From an uncultured Bacteroidia bacterium (GTDB lineage: Bacteria; Bacteroidota; Bacteroidia; Bacteroidales; UBA932): a DNA stretch of 53,709 nucleotides. A program made the position numbers and the translations under genes. The notes below the pieces were generated by a model that ran no database searches, was not told where the DNA came from, and saw only the letters and a list, made by a program, of their open reading frames with translations. The stretch is from positions 1 to 53,709 of the forward strand of contig CACYHF010000029.1 in the NCBI GenBank assembly GCA_902774155.1, read 5' to 3'. Positions 1-10,000 of the stretch are shown here, one piece after another. Numbering within the stretch: the first letter of the stretch is position 1; every line of letters begins with the position of its first letter.

Positions 1-726
1 GTAGTTGAACTGGCTGTCCCACATAGTGAACTGCAGTTCCAAATCCGGGAAACCGGCCTTTTTCACCTCTTTCCGGAACCAGGCCAGGGCATCCCGGGCG
101 GCATCCACCCCGCCGATGCCCTCGATAAAGGTGTTCACTTCGTAGATCATAAACACCGGTTTGCCGTCTATCTTGTAATAGTTGGGCTGCTTGAAGAACA
201 GTTCGATATTCCGCCGGCAAATCTTCTCGAACTCCTCCCGGTCCACACCGCCGCGATAGATGATATTGCCCTCCTGATAACGGGAAATACGGGTATCCCA
301 GTCGTTCCCCACATTGTGGTTGGCCCACATAAGGTAGAACTGCATCTTGTCACGGTTGCGGGCTTTCAGGAAGCCCTCCGTAAGGGTGGTTTCCATCCAC
401 GGACGGCCGTCCAGCCAGTACCAGTCGAAGATGAACACATTCACCCCGTGGCTGGTGGCCTGATCGATCTCCATTTCCATCACCGCCGGATCGGCCTCGT
501 TGATATAGCCCCAGAGGGGGGTCCGGTCCCAGGGATGGCCCGGGAAGCGCTTCTGCATGGTAAGTACCGTCTCCCATTCACCCATGCCCATGGGCCAGAA
601 AGGCCTTAAGCGCACGTCACCCGCCGCATAGGCAGGATACAGATAGGCAGCCACGTCGTACTTTTGCTGGGCCTGAAGGCTGCACCAAGAGAGCACAAGG
701 CTCAGAATCATCAATAGCTTTTTCAT
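1..726 (-). CDS. WbsX/GH99-like glycan-active enzyme, partial (C-terminus beyond window)
   Basis: The last gene of the operon, with 242 codons visible; the rest lies to the left of the window. It begins with a signal peptide (MKKLLMILSLVLSWCSLQAQ) and continues into a (beta/alpha)8-like region with YDVAAYLYPAY, HGVNVFIFDWYW and YLMWANHNVGND. Short Y-x-P, F-D-W-Y and W-A-N motifs of this kind are typical of the WbsX family (Glyco_tran_WbsX, related to GH99 endo-mannanases). In polysaccharide utilisation loci such exported proteins usually act as glycosidases. The ATG overlaps the TGA of the GH27 gene (ATGA), which fixes the start and suggests translational coupling. The family call is fairly safe; the linkage cleaved cannot be told from this fragment. 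Confidence 0.75.
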   Translation of the reverse strand, partial: MKKLLMILSLVLSWCSLQAQQKYDVAAYLYPAYAAGDVRLRPFWPMGMGEWETVLTMQKRFPGHPWDRTPLWGYINEADPAVMEMEIDQATSHGVNVFIFDWYWLDGRPWMETTLTEGFLKARNRDKMQFYLMWANHNVGNDWDTRISRYQEGNIIYRGGVDREEFEKICRRNIELFFKQPNYYKIDGKPVFMIYEVNTFIEGIGGVDAARDALAWFRKEVKKAGFPDLELQFTMWDSQFNY

Positions 727-2903
727 TCTTTCCCGGTTTTAATATAAAGCACCCCGTGGGGCGGAATCTGATAAATGGCATCCGTGGGGATGTCCTGCTG
801 GCGCCAGAGGTCACGGACGGTCCTGGCCTGCAGGCCGATTTTGGCCAGCGCACCGGCCAAAGAAACAGGAACCGTGGTCCCGTTCAAGTTGAAGATGCCC
901 ACGGCGTTGGTGCCGTCATACAGGTCACGGCTCCAGATTTGCATACCGTCCTCCACAACATCCTGATGGGCCTGGTGGCCCAGAATGTCCTGGTTCACGG
1001 CGTTCACCTCGTTGTTACAGAGAAGGTTGAAGGTAAAATCGTCAATCAGGTCGATGGGGCAGCCGATGAGCATATTGGCGGCCAGGAGCGACCAAAGGGA
1101 GATGTGCGTGTACTGTTCGTCGGGCGTGAGACGGCTGTCGTGCAGGCTGCTGCTCCAGCCCACCTTGCCCACGATGAGCATATCGGGGTCGTTCCAATGG
1201 CCGGGACCGGCATACGGATGCAGTCCGGGCTGCCGCTCAAAGCCCGTGACATAGAGGGACTCCCAGGTATCCTGGATGTCGTGCGAAGTGCGCCAGGAGT
1301 TGGCATCTACAAAGGCGCCCCATTCCCAAACCTTTCCCCAGCCGTACTGGCAAAGGGAATAGAAGATGTCGCGCGGCTGCTCCCGCAGGTACTGCTGCAT
1401 CTTCAAATATGGGCGGATATACGCCGCTTCGGATTTATCCCGGCCGGCATCAAAGACTTTGGAATAGCCGCACCAGTCGTATTTGAGGTAGTCCACGCCC
1501 CACTCGTTCCAGACTTCAGCATCCAGCTGTTCGTGGTCCAAAGAACCCAGATAGCCGCCGCAGGTATGGTCTCCGGGACTGGAGTAGATGCCGAACTTCA
1601 GGCCGTTGGCATGCAGATAATCGCCCAGGGCCTTCATATCCGGGAACTTCTCGTTGGCGGCGATACGCCCCTCCGGCGTCCGGAATTCGGCCTCCCAGGC
1701 GTCGTCGATGTTCATATAACAGTAGCCATAATCGGCCAGGCCCCGGTTGATAAGGGCGGCGGCCGAGGCCATTACTTTCTCCTGCGACACGCTCAAAGCC
1801 CAGCAGTTCCAGCTGTTCCAGCCCATAGGCGGCGTGAGGCCGATTTTATCCTCCCCAACGCAAAGGGTGAAGCGGGCCGATGTGCTACCCTTGGCATTGG
1901 TAGCCGTGAACACCAGCGGATAGTCGCCTTCCACGGCGCAGCTGCCGCTGAGTACGCCTTTGTCCGGATCCAGCACGACGCCCTCCGGAAGGCCCTCCAC
2001 GGCATATTGCATGGGCTTTTCACCCGAGAAGGCCAGGCGGAAAATCACCGGTGAACCCGGCCGCACACCGAACACCAGCGGACCGTTATAGCGCGGCGTA
2101 GCCGGCGCCGGAGGCGTGAGGATATAAGGTGAGCATACTTCAGCCTTCAATTCTTCCGGGAAGCGGGGGTCGCTGTAAGTAACGGATATGCGCTTTTGCG
2201 GTGCCAGGGCGTAAGAGAGCAGTTTTTCTTTCCAGGCCGGCACCGTCACTTTCTGGGTTTTTGCCACTTCCGTGGCGCCGGTCATCACATCCGAAACGGT
2301 CACCTGCAGGGTGCCCGTCGTTTTGACCGATGTGGTCAGCACAGCCTTGTAGCCTCCCTCTTCGGAAAGCAGGGACAGTTTGGCGAAATCTTTCAGGCTG
2401 GGCTTGGTAATCTTGGCCGCTCCCCGGTAGAAACCGCCGGGGTCGCCGTAGTTATACACCCGCACGGCAATAATGTTTTCCCGGTCCCAGCGCACCCAGG
2501 AAGGGTCTACGATATAGTGGCGGCGTCTGCCCCATTCGCTGGAATAGCCACCCGGATCTTCCGGGAACGTCCCGTCCTTACCCACAGGATGGCCGTTGAG
2601 CCAGGTTTGGTCGGAGTCGTCGATGGCGCCCAGATCCAGCATAATGGCTTCCACCACACCCTTTTTAAGCGAAGAAGGGATCACCACATGAATCCTGTAC
2701 CAGCCATAGCCGTTTGCGTAATCCACCAGCTCTTCCCAGGACTGGTTAAAAGTGACCTCCTGCCAGGAACTGTCGTCAAACGCCGGTGCGCTCCAGGCGG
2801 GGTCGTCCCCTTTCCGAAAACGCCCTCCCTCGATGGAAAGCTCCTGCGCCATGAGCGTCAGTGTCCCCAAAAACAGGCCGAAGCATATGAGTAATCGTTT
2901 CAT
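723..2903 (-). CDS. GH27 alpha-galactosidase with N-terminal jelly-roll and Ig-like modules
   Basis: Predicted exported exo-alpha-galactosidase of 726 residues. After the signal peptide (ending near LMAQ) comes a galactose-binding jelly roll (about 20-165, with WYRIHVVIP and DQTWLNGHPVG). A He_PIG/Ig-like module follows (about 270-350, VLDPDKGVLSG and FTATNAKG), then the GH27 barrel, which starts at GLTPPMGWNSWN. The nucleophile Asp lies in YLKYDWCGY and the acid/base Asp in RTSHDI; GHWNDPDML is also diagnostic. The ATG at 2903 overlaps the TGA of the upstream GH16 gene; a TTG two codons earlier is less likely. The last 37 residues (GLQARTVRDLWRQ to the end) recur at the N-terminus of the GH20 protein at 36697. 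The family is certain. The specificity could be alpha-galactose or alpha-N-acetylgalactosamine. Confidence 0.93.
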   Translation of the reverse strand: MKRLLICFGLFLGTLTLMAQELSIEGGRFRKGDDPAWSAPAFDDSSWQEVTFNQSWEELVDYANGYGWYRIHVVIPSSLKKGVVEAIMLDLGAIDDSDQTWLNGHPVGKDGTFPEDPGGYSSEWGRRRHYIVDPSWVRWDRENIIAVRVYNYGDPGGFYRGAAKITKPSLKDFAKLSLLSEEGGYKAVLTTSVKTTGTLQVTVSDVMTGATEVAKTQKVTVPAWKEKLLSYALAPQKRISVTYSDPRFPEELKAEVCSPYILTPPAPATPRYNGPLVFGVRPGSPVIFRLAFSGEKPMQYAVEGLPEGVVLDPDKGVLSGSCAVEGDYPLVFTATNAKGSTSARFTLCVGEDKIGLTPPMGWNSWNCWALSVSQEKVMASAAALINRGLADYGYCYMNIDDAWEAEFRTPEGRIAANEKFPDMKALGDYLHANGLKFGIYSSPGDHTCGGYLGSLDHEQLDAEVWNEWGVDYLKYDWCGYSKVFDAGRDKSEAAYIRPYLKMQQYLREQPRDIFYSLCQYGWGKVWEWGAFVDANSWRTSHDIQDTWESLYVTGFERQPGLHPYAGPGHWNDPDMLIVGKVGWSSSLHDSRLTPDEQYTHISLWSLLAANMLIGCPIDLIDDFTFNLLCNNEVNAVNQDILGHQAHQDVVEDGMQIWSRDLYDGTNAVGIFNLNGTTVPVSLAGALAKIGLQARTVRDLWRQQDIPTDAIYQIPPHGVLYIKTGKE

Positions 2904-4225
2904 TGGCAATTACTTATAAATATATTTCTTACATCCAGCGCTCCACCTTCGGACTGAATTCCGATGTATCCCTCCTGGACGGCGCAGCTGGCTTCGTTGA
3001 TGAAAAAGCCGTTCAGGAATGCCTTGATGTTCCCGTCCCGGCAGACGAATTCAAGGGTATTCCAATCTCCCACCGGTTTTTCGTGTGACTGCGAATCAAA
3101 CCGCTTCTTCCAGTAGAAGGGGCCTTCTATCCCCTCGATGGGAATCCCGCCGAACAAGTCCCCCATGTCTTTCGGTGTCATCTGCATCTGGATTCCCGTG
3201 GGCCATACTTTGTCTCCGTCCTGAAGGTAGTGGAAGATGCCGCCGTCCACGCCTTCAGGGCCGGCCCAGCGCCATTCAAGATGAAGGGTATACTGGGAAT
3301 ACTTCCCTTCCGTGCGAATATAGCCGAAGGGCTGTCCGCTGATGTGAAGGATGCCGTCCGAAACGGTAAAAGTCGGCTCCTGTGCCTCCTCCCCTTCCTT
3401 CAAAACCGGTAGCCAGCCTTCCAAGTCCTTGCCATTGAAAAGATCCGTATGGGGTTTTTCATAGACCTTGATCCAGTCTACCCGAAGTTCGGTGGGCAAT
3501 TGTTCCGGATGGCTCACAGTGCCCACCCAGCTTCCGCCAATCTGGTTGGAAAGGATGAAGAAGAAGGGATAATCGGCCCAGGGGAACTGCCGGGGAACGC
3601 CTTCCATACGGGCATAGGAGAGGGTCTTTTCACCGTTGGTAAACAGGCACACGCTGTCGCGGTGGATTTCGGCGGCATAGATGTTCCATCCCTCCTTGTC
3701 GATGGGGTGGGTGGCCGAATGGGCGGGCTCTTTGTTGCCGTCCAGCGTGTATCGCGAATGCAGGGTCTGATAGGCGATGTCTTCGGCGTTGAGATGCTCC
3801 ATGATGTCCACCTCGGCATATTCTGGCGCCTGCAGGGCGCAGTCCGGCATAAGCCACAGGGCGGGCCAGAAACCGTCTACGCAGTTGAATTTGGCCTTGA
3901 TCTCAATCCTGGCCTCGCGGAAGGATTTCTTGCCGCGGCTGTGGACGCCGCCGGTAACGAAAGGCGTCTCATCCCCCTCGCCGCCCAGTTTTCCCAGAAG
4001 GACCAGTTCCCCGTTTTCAATAAAGGCCAGGTCACTGCGGAAGGACATCATATCATTCCAGTCCGACGCACCCCTTTCGACCCTTGACCAAACACAGGTG
4101 TCTATCTCCGGGCCGTCAAAGTTCTCTTCCCACACAAGGTTCCACTCACTTTTTTCCACGGGGGCCGAACAGGCGGCTAATGCCAGAATGGCGGCGGCAA
4201 AAGCCGCAAATTCTCTTTTTTTCAT
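2900..4225 (-). CDS. GH16 glucanase/galactanase fused to DUF1080 (3-keto-glycoside hydrolase-like)
   Basis: Lipoprotein of 441 residues (signal MKKREFAAFAAAILALAAC, lipobox LAAC). Residues about 25-260 form a GH16 concanavalin-like fold with the catalytic signature ExDxxE seen as AEVDIMEHL and the typical FWPALWLMPD upstream, so it should be an endo-acting retaining beta-glucanase or beta-galactanase. Residues about 262-441 are a DUF1080 domain beginning LFNGKDLEGW. In other Bacteroidetes such domains act on 3-keto-glycosides or bind glycans. The two usually sit in separate proteins. The start at 4225 is chosen because it gives the lipoprotein signal and has AAGGA about 6 bases upstream; longer starts add an uncharged leader of no known use. 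It begins 10 bases after the GH127-GH43 gene. Confidence 0.88.
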   Translation of the reverse strand: MKKREFAAFAAAILALAACSAPVEKSEWNLVWEENFDGPEIDTCVWSRVERGASDWNDMMSFRSDLAFIENGELVLLGKLGGEGDETPFVTGGVHSRGKKSFREARIEIKAKFNCVDGFWPALWLMPDCALQAPEYAEVDIMEHLNAEDIAYQTLHSRYTLDGNKEPAHSATHPIDKEGWNIYAAEIHRDSVCLFTNGEKTLSYARMEGVPRQFPWADYPFFFILSNQIGGSWVGTVSHPEQLPTELRVDWIKVYEKPHTDLFNGKDLEGWLPVLKEGEEAQEPTFTVSDGILHISGQPFGYIRTEGKYSQYTLHLEWRWAGPEGVDGGIFHYLQDGDKVWPTGIQMQMTPKDMGDLFGGIPIEGIEGPFYWKKRFDSQSHEKPVGDWNTLEFVCRDGNIKAFLNGFFINEASCAVQEGYIGIQSEGGALDVRNIFISNCQ

Positions 4226-4235
4226 GTCGTAATCC

Positions 4236-7034
4236 TTACTTAAAATGAACCACTTGGGCATCACCGTTGTAGGTAGCCCCCACGGTATGGGGAACCGAGC
4301 AGCCGGCCAGGGCTTTCACATAGCGTTCCGGGACGGCGATGGCGGTGCCGTGGCTCATTCCCGCAGGAACGCTGATTCTTTCCGTGGCGTCCTCCCAGGT
4401 GTAACCGCCGTCGTGGCTGAGCGCAGCGCCGTACCGGTGCTTCCGGAACTGGTCAAAATAAACCAGGATGTCATCGCCGATAGGAATCAGGGTAGGTCCT
4501 TCGGCCCATTCCTCCCCGCTGATGGGGGCCGATACTTCCGTGGGGAAGCCGTCGGCCATGGCACGGGAACGGGTAAGCCGGATGTTCTTCTCCGGCGGGT
4601 TCAGGTTCTCGTTCTTGAGGGCCATCAGGAGTTCTCCGGTTTGGGGAATCCTCAGCACACAGGCGTCAATCACATTGAAGGACGGATTGAAGTATAGCCT
4701 TGTAGGGGAGAAGGTTTCAAAATCCTTTGTGGTGGTACAGTAGATGCGATGATTGTACTGGTCCTCGCTGATACTACCGTCCGTGGACACATCCGGATGG
4801 CCCGGTACCGTGGAAGCCCAGAAGATGTAGAACAGATCTTCCGACGCTTCGTAGAAGAGTTCCGGCGCCCAGGTGTTGCGGGTAGCGGGGAGATGTTCCA
4901 TCACAGGAATAATTTTCTGTTCACTCCAGTGGATGAGGTCCTTGGAACTGGCATAGCCGATGCTTTGGGCATTCCAGCTCACGGTCCACACCAGGTGGAA
5001 AGTTCCGTCGGGCCCCTGGCATACGCTGGGATCCCGCATAATTCCCTCCTTCCCCACCAGGGGTTTCATAATGGGTTCCCCGCCGTTCACGGCCGTCCAG
5101 TTGTAGCCGTCGTAACTATACGCCACAAACAGGCCTGCGTTCTGGCGGGAATTGTCAAAATAGGTGAACACATAGGCCTGCTTTTCCTGCTGGTACGGCA
5201 CCCACACTTTCATCTTGCCGGCTTCGCGGTTGTCCCAGGCATAATACGGGATATATGTCAGAACGGCTTCGGGCGTCCGGGCCGATATCTCCACGATGCC
5301 GCCCAACTTGCCGGGCAAGGTCTCCGTCACCAGTTCCGCATCCGCTGAAAGCGTCAGTTTGTCAAAGTCCCCGGGGTTGTCGGCTTCTTCCAGGCAATAA
5401 ACCACGGGACCGCGCTGGATGGCCCTGAGGCCTATATCTTCCTTCACGCGGGGGTCTGCGGCCACCACTTCCACAGGCATATACAGGTTCAGCTGGATTC
5501 GGTCCCCGTCCTTCCAGGGGCCTTCCAGCACCGCATAGCCTTTTTCCACCGGCGCTTCCACCGCCTGACCGTTTACGGTGAGCGTGTAGGTTTTGCACCA
5601 GGCGGGAATGCGCAGGCGCAGTTCCTTGCGCAGGCGGCGCTCCAGGCCCAGGGTGAGGGTCACGGCACCCTCCCAGGGATAAGCCGTTTCTTGCGTTAAG
5701 GTGATGCCTTTGCCGATATCGGCCTTGCTCCCCATATACAGGTTCACCCAGATGGCCTTATCCGACACACCGTACACATAATTGCCGATGGAAGGCAGGA
5801 AGCGGCAGATCTGGCTGGGGCAGCAGGCACAGCCGAACCAGGCCTGCCGATGATGGTTGCCCAGTGACTCCAGGGGGTTCACGTAGAAGAAGCGGTCGCC
5901 CGAGAGCGAGATGCCCGCCAGGGCGCCGTTGTACAGGGCCCGCTCCAGCACGTCGGCATACTTGCCATCGCCGGTGAACTGGCCCATGCGCCAGTTCCAG
6001 AGCACCATGCCCACGGAAGCGCAGGTTTCGCAGTAGGCCGTGAGGTTCGGGAGGCTGTAATCGTCGGTAAAGCCCTCATTGTGGGCCGACTGGCCGATAC
6101 CTCCGGTGATGTACATATTGCGGTACACTACGTCGTCCCACACCCGGTCCAGGGCGTCCCGATAGCCCTGGTCTCCGGTGTAGGAGGCCACGTCGGCCAT
6201 GCCGCAGTACAGGTACATGGAACGCACGGCGTGGCCGGAGATTTCGGCCATCTCCCGCACCGGGACCTCGTCCTGGTAATAGTGCGTGGGCCACACGCGC
6301 TCGTCCCCATAGGAGCCGTAACCGTGGCCGCGCTCGTTCAGGAGCCAGTCGGCAAAATCCAGGTATTTCTTTTCACCGGTGGTCTGGTACAGTTTCACCA
6401 GGGCCAGTTCGATTTCCTCATGGCCTGGCACCCAGTGACGTTTACCGGGGCCGAAGACCGACATCATATGGTCGGCCATACGGATGCACACGTCCAGCAG
6501 CTTGCGCTTGCCGGTAACCTGGTAATAGGCCACACCCGCCTCGATCATATGGCCGGCGCAGTACATCTCGTGCCGGTCCATGTTCTTCCAGCGGTTCTCC
6601 AGCCCGGTGAGGGTGTAGAAGGTGTTGATGTAGCCGTCGGGCTGCTGGGCCGCGGCGAACTTGTCAATCCACTCGTCGCACTTGGCTTCCAGCACCGGAT
6701 CCGGATGGTTCTGCAGGGAATAGGCCATCCCCTCCAGGGCCTTGTACACGTCGGAGTCGTCGAAGAAGATGCCCGAGTGCTGTCCGCGGCCCTTGGCGGC
6801 GTTCTCGTAGTTGCGGATGCGGTCGGTCTGGTTCTCAATCTGATCGATGCACACGGCCAGGGTCACGTCCTTGTGGGCCTGCAGCCGCGGCGACCAGAAG
6901 CCGTCCTGGATCTGCACCTGCGAGAAGGGCACCGGTGTAATGAATTTCAGGCTTTCTTCCTGCTTCTGGGCGCAGCCCGCCAGCAGCGTCACCGCCATGC
7001 CGACCAGCGTGAGATGCAATCTATTCATATTCAT
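4236..7034 (-). CDS. GH127 beta-L-arabinofuranosidase fused to GH43-like glycosidase
   Basis: Two-enzyme lipoprotein of 932 residues (signal ends LLAGC). Residues about 30-615 are GH127 (DUF1680): the zinc/nucleophile set is visible as YCETC (Glu336, Cys338) and GCACC (Cys404, Cys405), matching the Glu-Cys-Cys-Cys site of characterised beta-L-arabinofuranosidases. Residues about 616-932 form a five-bladed propeller of GH43 type with RDP at 667-669 (candidate base Asp668), TWAPELFY, Asp790 in NVIDA and candidate acid Glu845 in WAEGP. Both enzymes probably remove terminal arabinofuranose (beta-L and alpha-L or a related sugar). The ATG overlaps the TGA of the GH78-GH3 gene; an internal ATG two codons later is equally possible. 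The fusion is in frame and uninterrupted. Confidence 0.9.
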   Translation of the reverse strand: MNMNRLHLTLVGMAVTLLAGCAQKQEESLKFITPVPFSQVQIQDGFWSPRLQAHKDVTLAVCIDQIENQTDRIRNYENAAKGRGQHSGIFFDDSDVYKALEGMAYSLQNHPDPVLEAKCDEWIDKFAAAQQPDGYINTFYTLTGLENRWKNMDRHEMYCAGHMIEAGVAYYQVTGKRKLLDVCIRMADHMMSVFGPGKRHWVPGHEEIELALVKLYQTTGEKKYLDFADWLLNERGHGYGSYGDERVWPTHYYQDEVPVREMAEISGHAVRSMYLYCGMADVASYTGDQGYRDALDRVWDDVVYRNMYITGGIGQSAHNEGFTDDYSLPNLTAYCETCASVGMVLWNWRMGQFTGDGKYADVLERALYNGALAGISLSGDRFFYVNPLESLGNHHRQAWFGCACCPSQICRFLPSIGNYVYGVSDKAIWVNLYMGSKADIGKGITLTQETAYPWEGAVTLTLGLERRLRKELRLRIPAWCKTYTLTVNGQAVEAPVEKGYAVLEGPWKDGDRIQLNLYMPVEVVAADPRVKEDIGLRAIQRGPVVYCLEEADNPGDFDKLTLSADAELVTETLPGKLGGIVEISARTPEAVLTYIPYYAWDNREAGKMKVWVPYQQEKQAYVFTYFDNSRQNAGLFVAYSYDGYNWTAVNGGEPIMKPLVGKEGIMRDPSVCQGPDGTFHLVWTVSWNAQSIGYASSKDLIHWSEQKIIPVMEHLPATRNTWAPELFYEASEDLFYIFWASTVPGHPDVSTDGSISEDQYNHRIYCTTTKDFETFSPTRLYFNPSFNVIDACVLRIPQTGELLMALKNENLNPPEKNIRLTRSRAMADGFPTEVSAPISGEEWAEGPTLIPIGDDILVYFDQFRKHRYGAALSHDGGYTWEDATERISVPAGMSHGTAIAVPERYVKALAGCSVPHTVGATYNGDAQVVHFK

Positions 7035-10000
7035 TTTACATAAACTCTACCACCAGAGATGCGTTCGTTGGCGTTGCGGCCCAGCCAGAGTTCAAACCAG
7101 CCTTCTTCCACACCAAAATGCATCTTCTGGTCCCATAGGCCGAATTGCCGGTACGGGACTTCCAGTTCCACCTCACGGCTTTCGCCAGGAGCCAGCGTAA
7201 TGCGCTTAAAATCAACCAGTTGTTTCAGGGGACGCACCACGGAGGCCAGTTCATCGTGGGCATAGAGCTGCACCACTTCGTCGCCTTCCACGGAACCGGT
7301 GTTGGTCACGGTCACCTTCACCTTCAGGTTTTCCCCGGCGGGCAGTTCTTCCGGCAGCTGGAAGTTACTATAGGAGAAGCTGGTATAGCTCAGGCCATAG
7401 CCAAACGGATACAGGGGGGAACCGTCGTTTTCCACATATCCGTACCCGCGTCCGCTGGGCTTGATGGAATAGTAATACGGATTCTGGCCGATGGACCGCA
7501 CCCAGCTGAAAGGCAGACGTCCGCCCGGATTGCGCGCACCGGTGAGGATATCGGCCACGGCCCGGCCGCCCTGTTCGCCGGGATACCAGGCCTCCAGCAC
7601 CGCTGCGGCACCGTCCACCCAGTCAGTGATTTCGATTACGGCACCATTGTGCAGCACCACTACCACCGGTTTGCCCGTCGCAATGAGGTCCCGGACCATC
7701 TTTTCCTGGTCCACGGTCACACGCTGTTCCTGCTGACCGGCGATAATCACCGCCCCGGTTTCCTCACGCCGGGCCTCCACTTTGGCCGAAGGCAGGCGGA
7801 AGCTGCTGCGGTCGCTCCCCTCCTCTTCCCGGATGGAAGGGAAGAAAAGCAGCACGTCGCAGCTGCGGGGATCGGGATCCAGCAGCACCTGGGCCTGTCC
7901 GGCCAGGGCTTGCTTCAGTCCTTCATAAGGCGTAATGGCACCTTCGCCGTGCCAACCCGCATAACCGCCGCTGTAGTCGCCCAGATTCAAGGCATCGGCC
8001 GCCGGACCATACAGGCCGATCCGGCGTACGCCCTTCAGCGGCAGGATGCCATTGTTCTTGAGCAAGGTCATGGATTTGACGGCGCTTTCATAGGCCAGTT
8101 CCCGGTGCTCCGGACAGCGGACCACTTCGGCCGCCTTCTCCGCATCCACAAACGGCTGGTCGAAAAGACCCAGCTCGAACTTGACCTTGAGCACGCGGCG
8201 GACGGCTTCGTCCAGGGTTTTCCGGGACACCTTTCCGCTGCGAACCAGTTCCAGGAGGCTCTTGGAGGTATAATGCAGTTGCAAATCCAGTCCGTTTTCC
8301 AGGCAAAGGGCCAAGGCGTCTTCATCGGTGGCAGCCATTTTGTGGCTGCCATGCACAATCTCCACGGCGCCGTAGTCGCTCACTACATAGCCGTCGAAGC
8401 CCCATTCCTTTTTGAGGATGTCCTGCAGCAGGACGCTGTTGCAACTGGACGGAACGCCATCTACGGAGTTGTAGGAACTCATTACACTGCGGGCACCCCC
8501 TTCCTGGAAACAGGCCCGGAAGGGCTCCAGATACACTTCCCGCAGTTCGCGCCAGGAAGTAATGGAGGCGAAGGAATCATGACCTCCCTCACCGTAATTG
8601 TCCACGAAATGCTTGGGGGTGGCCACCACGCCGCCACCCTCCAGGGCCTTCACATAGGCTACGCCCATACGGCTGTTCAAGAGCACGTCTTCGCCGTAGC
8701 TTTCCTGGCCGCGGCCCCAGCGCTGGTCGCGCGTGATATTGATTACCGGGGCATATACCTGTCGCACACCCACGGCACGCAGTTCCTTGGCCACCACCGC
8801 ACCTACGCGGCTGTACAGGTCTTCATCAAAAGTGGCGCCCATGGCAATGCTCTGCGGGAAGCAGGTGGCGTTGCCCCACTGGGCGCCGTGCAGGGCCTCG
8901 CCGTGCTGCAGCACGGGAATGCCCCAGGGACTGACCTCTATGGAACGGCGCGTGTCTTCGTTAATAGCTTCTGCAACGGCCTGCGGGCTGGCGTTGGGCA
9001 TAAAGTGACCCACATTGCGAACGTGGCCCGCCTTGTAGTCGCGTTTCTGGTAATAATCGCCCAGAAAAAGCAGTTGGGCGCTGATCTGCGCCACTTTGTC
9101 TTCATCGGACATACGCTTCATAAGGTCCTTCACCCGCTTGTCTATGGGCCGCTGCGCATCCTGATACGGATATTTGCCCTTAGCTACAGGTTTGGATTCC
9201 TGCAGCTTCACCCGGTGCGTGCCGGGACCCAGGGTATGGTGTTGCAGGGTGCCGGGTATGCTCACTTCGGCCCGGGAACCCTCGGGAACCGTCACTTCCA
9301 GGAAGTTTTTTTCGCGGTCCAGGGTCACCGCCACGGTCCCCAGCACCGTGGGGAAGGAAAGGCTGCATTGGTCGAAGGCCGCCGGATCCGGACGGACGGA
9401 GAACTCCGTCCAACCGGGCTGCGTGGGCACGATACCCAGCATCCGGGCGGGGAACACGGCCAGCGGGCCGCCGCTCCAAGCGTGGTTCACGCTGCCTCCA
9501 CTCCAGTTATTGTCCACACCCACGCCCCAATGTTCGAACAAGGTATCGTGATCGGGATGGTTCACCATCCAGTCGTAGCGCTTGCGTTCGCGCTGGAGGG
9601 CATAATCCCCATGTCCCATGGCGAAGAGGGCCTCCATCACGTATTTCTCCATATAGGGACTGGCGTGTTCCTCGGCCTTAAACACCTCATACAGCGCCTC
9701 ATACTGATCCTCGGAGGCCACGCCGGACAGAACGGCCAGGGCGTTCACGCGGTCGTCGGTTTCCCCTTCGTAGGACGGATGCCGATAGCAGCTGCCCGTC
9801 CAGCAGACACGCTTGATAGCCTCGCGGAGCTCCAGCATCTGACTCCAGTAGGTGCCGCCTTCTCCTTCCTCGCCCACCAGGTCGGCCATATCGGAGACGC
9901 TCTGGAGGGCCAGCACATACCAGAAGTTCTGCAGCAGGCGCATGTCGCGGTTGACGCCCCAGTCACCCCAGTTCCAGTCGCCGTCGTGCCAGGCCAGCAG